64,000 nt of DNA from Mortierella sp. BCC40632 (GCA_011634665.1 WAEK01000008.1:923501-987500); one strand, 5' to 3'; shown: positions 40,504-53,450, counted from the stretch's first letter. Program-made: numbers and translations. The notes: generated from the letters alone by a model not told the origin.

Positions 40504-43500
40504 CTAATTGTCCAGCAAGTTCTGCCTCTTGCACAGCTCAGAGTAGACCCCTCCTCGAGAGATCAATTCATAGTGGCGGCCAGATTCAACGATATCACCG
40601 TCCTTCACAACGAGAATTAGGTCGGCATCTTGGATTGTGCTCAGTCGGTGTGCAATCACAATCGTCGTGCGTCCGTGCCGAGCATTGTCCAGAGCCTCCT
40701 GTACGAGCTTCTCAGATTCAGAATCCAATGCCGAAGTTGCCTCATCCAGCAGCAGCTTTTTTGGGTTTTGCGGATTAGGGGCTCGAGCAATCGCAATACG
40801 CTGCTTCTGACCACCAGAGAGCTGAGATCCTTTGTCGCCGGCCTTGGTGTCGTATCCGTTTGGAAGAGACATGATAAAGTTATGGATGTTAGCTTGCTTG
40901 GCTGCCTCCTCAATTTGCTCCATCGTTCCATCGGAGCCTGGCAATCCATAAAGAATGTTATCCTTGATCGACATATCAAACAGGACAGGCTCCTGTCCAA
41001 CCAGAGCCATGTGTTCGCGAACATTGTTGAGCTGGAGATCTCGGATGTCGTATCCCTCGACAACGGCACGGCCTCCAAGGACATCATACCATCGCTCAAG
41101 GAGAGCAATGATAGTCGACTTTCCACACCCTGAAGGACCGACAAGAGCGACGGTGTGAGAAGGATTGATGGTTACATCGACATTCTCAAAGATAGGGATA
41201 TCAGGACGAGTAGGGTAGCGGAACTGGACCTTCTCAAGAGCCATGGATCCAGAGACCTGATCTCTTGTGAGGGAACGACCAGGTTTCTCAGCATCAATAG
41301 TAGTCTTCTTATCCAGGAGCTCATAGATGTTGATCGCAGACTGCTTTCCTCGCACAAACTTTGGTAGATCTGACGAGATGTGGCCAATGGTTGAAGCTGT
41401 AAAGACAATACCAAACATGCAGTTCATCATCTGACTCCAGTCGATGATGCCTGCTTCAACAAAACGATATCCTCCATAAAGTCCAATTGCATAGGCCCAA
41501 AAGGCCACTCCTTGTGATATAGCGAATCCCAAGGATCCAACAATGGCTTTGTTGATTGCAAAACGATGAGGCTCCTCGGTGACCTCGGCGTATCGTGCCT
41601 CGAAGGCATCTTCCTTGGCAAGGGATGCCACTGTTCGGATGTTGGCGATGGCTTCTCCAGCGATCTGCCCGGATTGTTCAAATGCCTTGCGAGTCTTGTC
41701 GCCGGCCCCTGTGAGACTCTTGATATGAAGATAGTGACCGATTCCGATTACAGGGATGGCTGCAAAGACCGCCAAAGACATCTGCCAGGTAGCAGCAAAC
41801 GAGAATCCAAGACCAATGCCAATAGTTGTCATGCAGGCGACCACTGTTAGGATAAGGAGCGAGACCAAATCAAACATCTGTTGACCATCAATGGCCAGTC
41901 GACTTGCCAAAGCACCTGTCGAGTTCTCGGATTGATCAAAGAAACCCATCTCCTGTGAAAGGATTGCTTGGTAAGAGAGATACCGCACCTTCCTCGTGAT
42001 TCTTTCGCCCACCAACATGAAGGAGAAAATGCCACCAGAGTATGCAACGCACGCCACCAGTGCAATGATCAAGAAATAGAGCGAATACCGGTCGGTCTCA
42101 TGAATATAGCTCTTGTCGATAGACAGATTAGAGAGTGCTGTTAGAGCCCTGGCGAGAATTTGAGACATGCCGGGGTAGGTTGCGCCTTGGACCATAGCCA
42201 AAACAACAGCAATAATGAAAAAACCAGCATCATCCCGAGCATATTTAAGAGTACGCCAGAGGGGTGCCTTCGCCTGCTTAAGCTTCTTTGCAGCCTCCTT
42301 CTTTTGACGAGCAGCAACGATCTCCGGGTCCTCAATACGTCCAAGCTCAAGTGATTGTTCAGTCTTCCTGCCGGAATGATGAGACGATGTTGACATGCGT
42401 CGGAGGAATGTACTCAACCGACGATCAGATCGATCCGGCGTTCCTTCTGGTAGTGGTTTCTCAGAGATCGTGATATGGCCTTGTTCATTGTTGTCTTTTT
42501 CTTCGATTTCTTGGTACTGCGCAGGCGCGAGCGCATCGTCATCTGTGCCTCCGGTCTTGAGTTGTTGTTTCGCGACAAGTTCTGAATATACTCCGCCTCT
42601 GTTCATCAGTGACTCGTGTGTGCCTGACTCAAGAACAACTCCTTTGTCCATCACATAGATCACATCGGCATTCATAATGGTCGAGAGTCGGTGTGCAATC
42701 ACAATAGTCGATCGTCCTGTGGCTGCATTGTCAAGAGCTGCCTGCACAATGCGTTCCGATTCTGTGTCAAGGGCCGATGTAGCCTCATCCAAGAGCAGGA
42801 TTGACGGGTTCTTGATCAGAGCTCGAGCAATGGCAATGCGTTGCTTCTGACCTCCTGACAACAGTGTTCCTTTCTCGCCTACCATAGTGTTGTACTTTTT
42901 TTGAGGGAGCTTGGAGATAAAGTCGTGAGCATTGGCAAGTCGGCATGCCTCTTCGATCTCCTTGTCTGTAGGAGGCTTCTGGTCCTTCCTTGTGCCGTAG
43001 AGGATGTTCTGTTTGATTGTTGTGTTGAAGAGGACAGGTTCTTGAGAGACGAGTCCAATGGTATCGCGGAGATGACGAATGTTGATATCCTTGAGTTCAT
43101 AGCCATCCAAGGTAATGGAACCTGAGCTTGGATTGTAGAAACGCTCGATAAGACCAATGATAGTCGACTTTCCAGATCCAGAGTGACCGACCAGAGCGAC
43201 GGTCTTACCAGGCTTGACCTCAATGTTCATGTTCTTTAAGATAGGGACATTTGGTCTTGAAGGGTAAGAGAAGTTGACATCTTTCACAACAATGTGACCC
43301 TTGAGGCTTTCTGGCTTGACGCCTCTCGGATCAAAAGCATCAATCTCCGGTACTCGATCAATGATACTAAAGATCGAGTGAGCGGCGGCACGGGCTCTTG
43401 CAAAGACAACAATGTTAGGTCCAATACGACCAAGGGCAAATGTTCCGATCATGAGAGAGAAAAAGACCTTGAGAACAGATCCAGACTCCATCTTTCCGTC

Positions 43501-44834
43501 CATGACTTGATGCGACCCATACCAGAAGGCGAGTGAGTAGCCCAAAAAGTTGAGAAGCGTAAACGATCCAGTTCCAATACCCATCACTCGAGCCTTCTTG
43601 ACTCCAGTAATGTAGGCATTGTCAAGTTCTTTCGCATACTTGGCAAGTTCCTTTGGCTGGCCACCAAAGGCAGCAACTGTTTTAATGGAGCCGATGGCCT
43701 GCTCTGCCAGAGCACCTGCTCTAGCATAGGCATCTTGACCTGCAGCAGATGATCGTGTCATGAACTGGGCCATGATGGAAGTGCTGACTTTTTAAGGAGG
43801 ATGATGTCAACATTGAAGCAAAGAGATACTAATGTTAGAGCGAGTCCCCTCAAATACCTAAACAACCTCAAAACCTCTACCGTCCTGGACAGTGTGTTTT
43901 TTTTTTTATATTTTAACATACCAGACATTGCAGGGATGATACCACACAAGACCAAAGTCATTCTCCAACCGTAGAAAAACGCTAGACCCAGGCCTGCAAT
44001 AAACATGGCACTCTCCTGAATGATGGTGCCAACCTTGTCCCCAAGACCATCAAAAATGAACTGAGTATCGGCCGCGAGTCTAGTGTTGAGGGATTGGGAC
44101 CGTTTGCCAGTATCATGCCAGGATATATCCTGGCGAAGAATCGCGTGCAGGTACTCGGCGCGGATTCGTCTTGTCTGGTATTCAGCTGAAAGGTTGAAAA
44201 AACACATTTGACCATATGCGGAGATAAATAATACGGCACCAACAATAGTAAACTTGATAGTGGTCTCACGGATTGAGGCAACCTGTTCCTCGAGTGAGAG
44301 AGTAGGACCGATTTGGTTGACAACATCGCCAAGGAGGATTGCAAGCATTGGCTGGCCAATCCCTTGCGCGAGGGCAAAGATTGAGCCAAACCTGAGGAAG
44401 CCGGACACGATGAGGGGAGAGAGGGGGGGGGAGGAACCAAGCAATGGTCATCTGTTAGAAAGCTGAAATAGACATTCAAAAATTACAGTAGAGCAATAAG
44501 TCTCAAAGGAATGGTCGTACAAAATGAAAACCCATTCTCTGGGGGTTGCGAAGCGATAGAGTTGGAAGTAGCTGGCTTTGGGACCTTTCTCATCATCCTT
44601 CTCGTCATCGGTATCATTGCCTCCATCAGCATCCTTGAGGGTATCATCTGGTGAGGATGAGGAAACACCTTTTTCAGCAATGTTCAAGACGGTTGAGGCA
44701 AGAGTAAGGTCTTTCTCGGAGATGCTGTTGTCGCTGCTGTGGTGGATATTAGCAGAGTGTGAGCTCGACGGCCGCTGTGCAGCGGACTCATCGAGCCCAT
44801 TGTGTGCAAGGGATACGGAGGTGTTTTGAGGCAT
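40504..44834 (-). CDS. ABCB-type multidrug transporter, full length (copy 1)
   Basis: Three exons (44834-44521, 44391-43922, 43787-40504) give 1,355 residues in the order TMD1-NBD1-TMD2-NBD2, as in P-glycoprotein. The acidic N-terminal tail ends YFQLYRFATPREW before TM1. NBD1 has Walker A GHSGSGKS near residue 462, LLSGGQKQRIAIARAL and LLLDEATSALD. NBD2 has Walker A GPSGCGKS near 1140, QLSGGQKQRIAIARA and LLLDEATSALD. Such proteins export lipophilic compounds across the plasma membrane using ATP. Two oddities occur against the tandem copy. NBD1 has an extra Lys (LPQKKYNT, from a longer T run at 42896-42902). In NBD2 three single-base expansions in about 30 nt (40756-40782) turn ALIRKPKV into APNPQNPKKL just before Walker B. 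The frame is restored, so the protein stays open. Confidence 0.92.
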
Positions 44835-45857
44835 ATTATCATGCCCAGCTGTAGAAAGCAGATACTGATGTAGAGCACTTCAGATTTTGGTGTAGAGCAC
44901 TTGTGGTAAAAAAAAAGGGGGGGAGAAGGAGAGGCCAAACCTCGCTATTTATACCAATTGGGCGGATCGAGTACCACATCGTGTTTTACTGCGGCGAAAA
45001 CTGCGGGATGCGGACAGGCCTCCCATTCCAGCCACTCACTGGAAAGTTTAGACAAAATAAGGTTGAGCGACCTTTTCGATGGTACGATCGGGCCAAAAGT
45101 GGATCGAGACAAGATCTCAAGACCCGCTTAGGCTCCTCAACAGTATCTCCAATAACTCCAATCGTACTGGCCTTAAACTAATTAGCCGGTAGGCAGGGGC
45201 TGGGACCCAACTTGCTCGTCTCTTTTCCAGGCTAGATATTCTAAGTAGGTACTGCACCGCTACTACCACACCAATGTATTCATGCCAGCAAAAAAAAAAA
45301 AAAAAAAAAAAAAAGAAAAAAAGATAAGGTCAATGGTGCAAAACTCTTCTGTCGTGCGATACCTAGCCTAGAGCTAGAGTCAGTATGGCCAATCTGCAGA
45401 ATGTCAAGTGACATGGCCCTCTTTTTTTTACCACTATTATTAGTCTGCTCTACCACCGCCAATGAAGAGAAGAGGCGCATTCCTCTGCGACCTGACTCCG
45501 CCACAACGAGCAGGCTAGGGGATTATTTTTGTCAGCCACAAATACCAAATGGTCTGCTTATGCTACAATCAGCCAAACACGCCGTTGGACCCTCTGTCGA
45601 AATGGTCAGAATGTTTACAACAAAATGGTATCAGCGTACTAGATAGCACTCATACCCTTTCTAACCAGTGTTTAGTGAATACTAAACTCTTCAGAATAAT
45701 CCTATAGCAATAACCTCTCACCCCTTTCAAATCCAACTATGACAATTATCTCTAGTACCATCTAAACGAGTAAGTCCTAGTGGAGAATTTATTAAAAAAT
45801 AGTAAGCAAAGCTAGCTTATATATGGTATACTCTATTTTCTGAGTAAATTAAATGTT
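44835..45857. promoter_or_regulatory. spacer between the tandem ABC transporters
   Basis: It holds the promoter of copy 1 (minus strand, from 44835 up), an A tract at 45290-45314 and the 3' flank of copy 2. A small plus-strand frame near 45401-45646 begins with a hydrophobic run but is not otherwise supported. Confidence 0.4.
45788..45793 (-). terminator. AATAAA poly(A) signal of ABC transporter copy 2
   Basis: The complement of TTTATT here is AATAAA, about 65 bp past the stop codon at 45858. Confidence 0.5.
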
Positions 45858-48800
45858 CTACAGGTTCTGTCTCTTGCACAGCTCAGAGTAGACCCCTCCT
45901 CGAGAGATCAACTCATAGTGGCGGCCAGATTCAACGATATCACCGTCCTTCACAACAAGAATTAGGTCGGCATCTTGGATTGTGCTCAGTCGGTGTGCAA
46001 TCACAATCGTCGTGCGTCCGTGTCGAGCATTGTCCAGAGCCTCCTGTACGAGCTTCTCAGATTCAGAGTCCAATGCCGAAGTTGCCTCATCCAGCAGCAG
46101 CACCTTGGGTTTGCGGATTAGGGCTCGAGCAATCGCAATACGCTGCTTCTGACCACCAGAGAGCTGAGATCCTTTGTCGCCGGCCTTGGTGTCGTATCCG
46201 TTTGGAAGAGACATGATAAAGTTATGGATGTTAGCCTGCTTGGCTGCCTCCTCAACTTGCTCCATCGTTCCATCGGAGCCTGGCAATCCATAAAGAATGT
46301 TATCCTTGATCGACATATCAAACAGGACAGGCTCCTGTCCAACCAAAGCCATGTGTTCGCGAACATTGTTGAGCTGGAGATCTCGGATGTCGTATCCCTC
46401 GACAACGGCACGGCCTCCAAGGACATCATACCATCGCTCAAGGAGAGCAATGATAGTCGACTTTCCACACCCTGAAGGACCGACAAGAGCGACGGTGTGA
46501 GAAGGATTGATGGTTACATCGACATTCTCAAAGATAGGGATATCAGGACGAGTAGGGTAGCGGAACTGGACCTTCTCAAGAGCCATGGATCCAGAGACCT
46601 GATCTCTTGTGAGGGAACGACCAGGTTTCTCAGCATCAATAGTAGTCTTCTTATCCAGGAGCTCGTATATGTTGATCGCAGAGGTTTTTCCCTTGGCATA
46701 TTTTGGCAAATCTTGAGTGATGTGACCAAGCGCCATCGAAGTAAAGACAATACCAAACATGCAATCCAACACTTGACCCCAAGTAATGTAACCCGCCTCG
46801 ACTAGTCGATATCCACCATAGAAACCGATCGCGTAGGACCAGAAGATCACACCTTGCGAGAGAGCGAATCCAAGCGAGGCATAGATCGCCTTGTCGATAG
46901 CATATTTGTGGGGCTCCACAGTGACCTCGGCATAGCGTGCCTCGAAGGCGTCTTCCTTGGCAAGGGATGCCACCGTTCGTATATTGGCAATGGCCTCCCC
47001 AGCAACTTGACCTGACCGTTCATAGGCCTTCTGAGTCTTGTCACCAAATCCAGTAAGAGCGTTCAACTCGAAGTACTGTCCAATACACATGATAGGCATG
47101 AAGGCCAGGACAATCAAGGTCAGTCGCCATGTGGCAGCAAAAGCAAAACCAACACCAATGGAGATGGTGGCAATAGAAGCGACCGCAGTCTGAACTGTAA
47201 GCGAGACCATATCAAACATCTGTTGACTATCGGTTGCTAGTCGACTCGCTAGAGCACCTGTCGAGTTCTCGGGTTGATCAAAGAACCCCATCTCCTGAGA
47301 GATGATTGCCTTGAAGGAAAGACGACGCATAATTCGAGAGACATGTTCACCAACAGCCATGAAGGAAACTGTACCAATACCGAATCCAAGAAAACTGTAG
47401 AAGGACAGGAGCAAAAAGTAGAGCGAGTACCGATCGGTGTCACGCGTAAAATCCTTGTTGACGGCTGAAGCCGAAAGGGCGGTGAGGGCCTTGGAGTAAA
47501 TTTGAGAGAACACTGGGAAGGTAGAGCCTTGGATGATGGCAAAGACCGTGGCAACAGCAGCCACACCAACGTTTCCTTGGACATATTGCATTGTTCGGAG
47601 GATAGGTGCCTGGGTTTGTTTACGTTTTAGCTTTTCTTCTCTCTTTAGGCGGGCATATGTCATCTCAGGATCCTCAGTCTCGCCAAAATCAACAGATTTT
47701 TCCGACCGTTTGACAGAGTGGTGAGAAGAAGTTGACATGCGTCGGAGGAATGTACTCAACCGACGACCAGATCGATCCGGCGTTCCTCCTGGTAGTGGTT
47801 TCTCAGAGATCGTGATATGGCCTTGCTCGTTGTTATTCTTGAGTTCGTTTCCTTGGCTTTTCGTAGTTGAGGGTGTCGCGACATCCGTGCCCCCGGTCTT
47901 GAGTTGTTGTTTCGCGACAAGTTCTGAATATACTCCGCCTCTGTTCATCAGTGACTCGTGTGTGCCTGACTCAAGAACAACTCCTTTGTCCATCACATAG
48001 ATCACATCGGCATTCATAATGGTCGAGAGTCGGTGTGCAATCACAATAGTCGATCGTCCTGTGGCTGCATTGTCAAGAGCTGCCTGCACAATGCGTTCCG
48101 ATTCTGTGTCAAGGGCCGATGTAGCCTCATCCAAGAGCAGGATTGACGGGTTCTTGATCAGAGCTCGAGCAATGGCAATGCGTTGCTTCTGACCTCCTGA
48201 CAACAGTGTTCCTTTCTCGCCTACCATAGTGTTGTACTTTTGAGGGAGCTTGGAGATAAAGTCGTGAGCATTGGCAAGTCGGCATGCCTCTTCGATCTCC
48301 TTGTCTGTAGGAGGCTTCTGGTCCTTCCTTGTGCCGTAGAGGATGTTCTGTTTGATTGTTGTGTTGAAGAGGACAGGTTCTTGAGAGACGAGTCCAATGG
48401 TATCGCGGAGATGACGAATGTTGATATCCTTGAGTTCATAGCCATCCAAGGTAATGGAACCTGAGCTTGGATTGTAGAAACGCTCGATAAGACCAATGAT
48501 AGTCGACTTTCCAGATCCAGAGTGACCGACCAGAGCGACGGTCTTACCAGGCTTGACCTCAATGTTCATGTTCTTTAAGATAGGGACATTTGGTCTTGAA
48601 GGGTAAGAGAAGTTGACATCTTTCACAACAATGTGACCCTTGAGGCTTTCTGGCTTGACGCCTCTCGGATCAAAAGCATCAATCTCTGGCACTCGATCGA
48701 TTGTGTTGAAGATGATGTGGGCAGCAGCACGGGCTCTTGCGAAGACAACGATGTGGGGGCCGATGTTTCCAATTGCAAAGGCACCAGTGACAGTGGCAAA

Positions 48801-49225
48801 CAAGACGGTCGGGATATCGCCAGAGCTCATCTTGCCATCTTTGACTTGATGTGATCCGAACCAGAAAGCAAGTGAATAGGACATAAAGAGAATGAGCATG
48901 AATGACCCAGCTCCGAGTCCTGTCGCATAAGCCTTCTTGATTCCGGAAGCGTAAGCAAAGTCGAGCTCTTTCGAAAATTTAGAATACTCTCGAGACTGGC
49001 CTCCAAAGGCGACGACGGTGCGGATGGAGCTAATGGCTTGTTCAGCAATAGCACCTGCCCTAGCGTACGAGTCTTGTCCATCAGCTGAAGTCTCAGCTGC
49101 AAACTTGGACATCAATCCTGTACAAACTGTAGAGAAAAAAATAAGATGGGGGGGATGGATCAATGATGTCGGGTTAGCTCGATTGTTCACACTGAAAAAG
49201 GATTACAGTAATGGCTCGGCTTTGC

Positions 49226-49256
<31 letters not shown>

Positions 49257-50209
49257 CACTTACTAGCCATCATAGGAACAGCGCTGAAAAGGACAAGTGT
49301 CATCTTCCAACCATAGATGAATGCAATGATAAAGCCTGTGAAGAACATGGCAACATTCGAAAGCACTTGGCCAACCTTATCTGCCATTCCATCAAAAATA
49401 AGCTGTGTGTCTGAAGAGAGTCTCGAGTTAAGAGACTGAGATCGTTTGCCAGTGTCATGCCAAGTCATATCCTGGCGAAGGATAGAATGGAGGTAGAGGG
49501 CGCGGATTCTCTTGACTTGATTTTCTGCGGAAAGTGTGAAGAAACACATCTGGCCATAGGCACTGACAAACATGATAGCACCAACAACAGCAAACTTGAT
49601 GACGATCTGGCGAATAACTTCAATTTGTTGATGTAGTGGGATCGTAGGTTGGAGCTGAGAAATGAAATCTCCTAGGAAAATGGCCAGCATAGGCTGACCA
49701 ACACCTTGAGCAAGCGCACAGATTATGCCAAGGCTTAGATAGGACGTGTGTCAGTGAAGATGCAAGTGGAGAGACGTGGAGAGGCAAGAGGAGAGTCAAG
49801 TAGAGAGTCAAATAGAAAGTCAAGCGGAGAGGAAGAGGAAAGGCAAGAAGTGAGATGAATGGAGGGGGTGGGTAGGAAAGGAATGTGTGAAGTGGGGCAA
49901 GTAATTGACTTAAACTAAGGGGCCTACTTACAGGACGCAGATCCAGTCCCAGGTGGTTGCAAAGCGATAGAGCTGAAAGTAGCTGATTTTGGGTCCTGTC
50001 TCGATCTCCTTCTCAGAGTCACTGTTTTCAATGCGGTTGTCAGCTTCCTCCTTGCCATTTAGTGTTGAGTTGCTGAAATTTTCAGTGGAGGGTGAAGGGG
50101 CGACGTGAATAGTTGTGTTTTTGGGGTGAGAGTGGTGGTTGTCAATAAAATGAGCCGGAGTGGCCTGGTTGAGCTCTTGGAGCTCGTTAAACGAAGAGTT
50201 CATGGGCAT
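45858..50209 (-). CDS. ABCB-type multidrug transporter, full length (copy 2)
   Basis: Three exons (50209-49932, 49733-49264, 49126-45858) give 1,338 residues. Exon 2 is 470 nt in both copies and intron positions match, so this is a tandem duplicate of the neighbour in the same orientation. ATG 50209 (MPMNSSFNEL) aligns in style with the MPQNTSVSL start of copy 1. The upstream open frame has only a GTG. The architecture is TMD1-NBD1-TMD2-NBD2 with intact Walker A (GHSGSGKS, GPSGCGKS), LSGGQKQR signatures and LLLDEATSALD motifs. The NBD2 helix reads ARALIRKPKVLLLDEATS, the expected form. The membrane domains and the linker between halves differ clearly from copy 1, so substrate range may differ. 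The C-terminus stops at KRQNL, one residue short of the LLDN tail of copy 1. Confidence 0.93.
49768..49850. repeat. degenerate short tandem repeats in ABC copy 2 intron 1
   Basis: The 198-nt intron contains repeated GAGAGTCAA(G/A)T-like units of about 10-11 nt, for example near 49792, 49802 and 49812. Copy 1 has a 129-nt intron at the same position without this array, so it arose or was lost after duplication. Confidence 0.6.
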
Positions 50210-50329
50210 GTTTCCATATCTATTGTGAGGAGTGAGGATGGGCAATTGATGGATGGAATGCAAGGCTCCTCTGGTACCATTTATAGAAGGCCCGCTGAAG
50301 CCTCCCAGACTTGACACAAAACTGCGGAT

Positions 50330-50820
50330 TTATGCTCCGAACGTTTTTCTTGGAGAGAGTGACTTTACTGCGGACAGAAAAAAAAACAGGAATGCATAGC
50401 TCTGGCGACCTGAAGGAGGTCCGGCTTGGTTGCGATCGTCTTCAAAGCATTGACCCTCTGGCTGATGACGCCCTGGTTTTTGAGATGCAGCAACCTGCAT
50501 GCTCCAATAGCTCCAATGATGTACGCCCAACATATGGCTTTCTCGAATTTCAACGCCTAACTTGTCGAGAATAATGTCATACGCAAGAGCCACAACCCTG
50601 GGTTGCCTTCTCCCTTGGTAATCGACTACATCGATCAGTCTTCCTAGTTGAACAGAGTCCCGCTGTGGTGGAGAAGGTTCATTCGCATTCAGCCCAGTTT
50701 CTCTCGCCTGATGAGTAGGGGGGAGTAAACAGCATCTTCCTCCAGCCCAATTCCGTTTTAGGCAACCAAATAAGAATGAGTTACTTCTCTTATTTGAGTG
50801 GAGTTTCAACCACCGAGACA
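50330..50820 (-). pseudogene. possible coding fragment, frame-broken, unknown
   Basis: On the minus strand one frame reads QLGRLIDVVDYQGRRQ and onward to LAYDIILDKLGVEI. The overlapping next frame continues protein-like: KAICWAYIIGAIGACRLL, then VNALKTIATKPDLLQVARA. The switch falls near 50553. No start codon, splice pair or domain was found. It may be a decayed gene tail or an unrecognised exon pair. Confidence 0.25.
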
Positions 50821-51459
50821 CAACCTAAAGATCTAAATACTGCTTTCAATTTGACGTGTTTCCTGAGTTTTCTGACTGGAGACTTCTCGGGATAAAACAA
50901 ACAAACAAAAAAAAAAAAAAAAAAAACAGGGCTGTTGTCAATGACTTCATAGGAATGGAGTCTTCAACTAGGTACTTTCAACATGCCCGTGCCCATAGTG
51001 CCTCTTTACACCTCTATATTCTCAGATGCGAAACTCTGGAGTGGTAATCAAATCGTGGCTGTGAAAAAATACACTCACGATAGACAGACTCTTTGACTTG
51101 AGGCTCCACTTGGAGTTCACCCTCTTCTACACTCTCATGGGAGATTGTCGTTTGGTAAGATATCGTCCCATGTGCAAAAAAGCACTATAGAAGTACTGAG
51201 TAGGGCGGGTAATAGAATGATCGGCCCCATCTTTGGCTCCGAACCCGGGGATCTCATTCTCACAACATCAATATTAATAGACAATTGACTTTCTGCCGAT
51301 CCCGCATATTAATTCTGTACTTTTCGTCAACACTGCTTGATCAACTGCAATCTACTTGGCACTCCAAACCACGAGCTGCTCACATGTTTTTTGTTGCCTT
51401 GCCCCTCAAAATGGCCAACTATTTTTCATTGTCTACTCTTAATCCTGTCCTTTTTCGTA

Positions 51460-53450
51460 CTTTCCTATCCATGCAGCTCATTCCTCCCTTTGGCAATATG
51501 GTTTCCAATCAACACAGGCAATGAAATCATGACAGTCGGTCTGCTAGCGAGAGGCTCTGCGACTGATGACTGGAGAAGTGCAATGGTTCTCACATTCACC
51601 CCCACATACCACACCAGTGTTTCCAATAGCGAACCGTGAGTCAAGCCCACTTTAGACTTGCCTGGTAAAGCACCATGTCTCACAAGGAGATCTCCTCAAG
51701 ATCTAATATCGCACTTGAGGGATTTACCTTGTTAAGGAAAATTGAAGTCCATAGCTTTCATCCAGGTCAAGAATCTGAAAGGGCACTAAGAAAAGGGATT
51801 TATTCTACCTTGAGAAAGTCTGATTGGTTATTGTTCAGCAAAAGATCTGACTATGATGTTCTGTCATTCCTGCGACTGGCATTGCATGGCATGCTCTTTC
51901 TGAGGGTCGAGAAAAAAAAACCTTTGAGCAAGAGAGTCATGTCTACTTTCAAAAACAGGAGTGAAGCAATGGTGAAGTTTTTCGGATGGCCGGATGCACA
52001 GCGGTGGTATCTTGGCTACTAGGGCCTGCTTAACTATTTGTTGGAGTTTATTAAAAGTAGGTGAAGCAGATAAGATACTTGCTCTTGTAAGGAGAATTAG
52101 CACCCTCTCGAAGATCTTCCTACAAATGGATGGAGTCACACATGCCCTAGATCGATCCAGAGAGGTACCCATTATCTACGACTCGCTTGTGTGTATCTGA
52201 GTGGTCAGCCGCGGGAGTTCTCCATTCTCGGTAAGTTTTGGCGTCTGTCTGAAAACCCTTTGCCATCTTCACACGTACATGAAAATGGTCTCTTTGATGG
52301 TCGAGATGCGCCTGTATTCAGACAGCGACCTCCTTGTGCAACCACCCATCGATAGCGGACCCGGCGTACTTGTGCATGCATGCCTCAGTCCAGCGTTTCC
52401 TATGACACAGCAACAAATGTAATATTTACCATTCCAATTATAGTGTATGGCTACCATACCAAATAGCAGAGTTTGCTGGGAGGTAGCCTTACAGCCATAC
52501 GAACTAACGGTCCGCCGTGTTCCGGCTCGTATAGCCCAGAATAAGCACTCAAGATGAGCCAGATCATGGATGTTGGGCTAAAGGCTTTTCGTTCACAGCT
52601 GGTAAGATCAAAAGGGTCTGATAGCCAAAACGCCGGTTGACAGGATCACAGCAGTTTTGCAAGAGAAGAGGCTCTATCAGACTTGGCGCTCAGAACAGAC
52701 AATATGAATAAGGCAAAGTGAGATTGCCCGCTTCACTGATATATTTCCTCCTCCTCCTCTCCTACTCCTCAATGAACAATACTAGCAAGTTGCAAGGCAA
52801 GATAGGGCCAGGAGAGAGTTGTGGTAAAGTCCTTTCCGTATCCCATTTCGTCTTCTCTATCCTAGGAGAGTCAAGTTCCTTTTTTCTCAACAGTAGATTA
52901 TCTCAAGTTTAAGATAATGTGGGTGACTGAGAGAGTATCTAGACACATCCGAAGTCGTAGCGCGCTTTTATATACTGGACTCCTTTGGAGAGGATTATGC
53001 AGTTCATGTTTCTGTTGTTCTGACCGGCTGCCTCAATGAACCTGAGTCAATTTCGTTCGAGGGTATCGAGGAAGTCTTCAAAAACTAAATAGACCAGTGG
53101 TGCACTCTCACTAAGGTATGCTTTGATGTTTGCCAATAAACTGCAGAAATGCTCTCTGCGAAGCCAATGTTTTCTTTTAGACTCTCATACCGCATGTCTG
53201 GGTACTAGCAGCTGTGGATCACATTTGACTTGTGTTGGTTGAATGGTCTGCTCTATGGGGCAACCATCTGTCAAAGTCGGTTCAAACCTGGAACTTGGTC
53301 AAGTGGGCCGAAGGTAGGTCTCAAGTGGCATTCTTACCACTCATTGAGGACCGCGGTATGAGCCCAGTCTTTTCACAAAAGCCTTCATAGCGATACCTAG
53401 ACGAGCTGCGATGCATGACGCCATCAGAAAAGAGAAAGCAGTCTTTTGAT
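51460..53450 (+). pseudogene. decayed copy of the FAD monooxygenase downstream
   Basis: Segments align by eye, in order, with the intact gene at 55217. The intron-1 region (about 51590-51690) shares GTGTTTCCAATAGCGAACC-like sequence. Exon 2 remains are at about 51700-51780 (GCTTTCATCCAGGTCAAG). Exon 3 remains are at about 51880-51970 (FLRVEKKKPLSKRVMST for FSRVPKEKILLGKRVMS), with GAGAGGTACCC near 52155. Intron-3 sequence lies near 52335-52360. Exon 8 remains are at about 53235-53400 (TGCCAAAGTCGGTTCAAAC-like). Stops and frame changes occur throughout, the first FAD site is not recognisable, and exons 4-7 were not found. Because introns match too, this is a segmental duplicate, not a retrocopy. 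Confidence 0.8.

Noticed and set aside
45401..45646. small secreted protein of 81 residues
   Set aside because: The hydrophobic start (ALFFLPLLLVCSTTA) comes from a T-rich run. The remainder has no Cys pattern or similarity, and no promoter or poly(A) signal could be paired with it.
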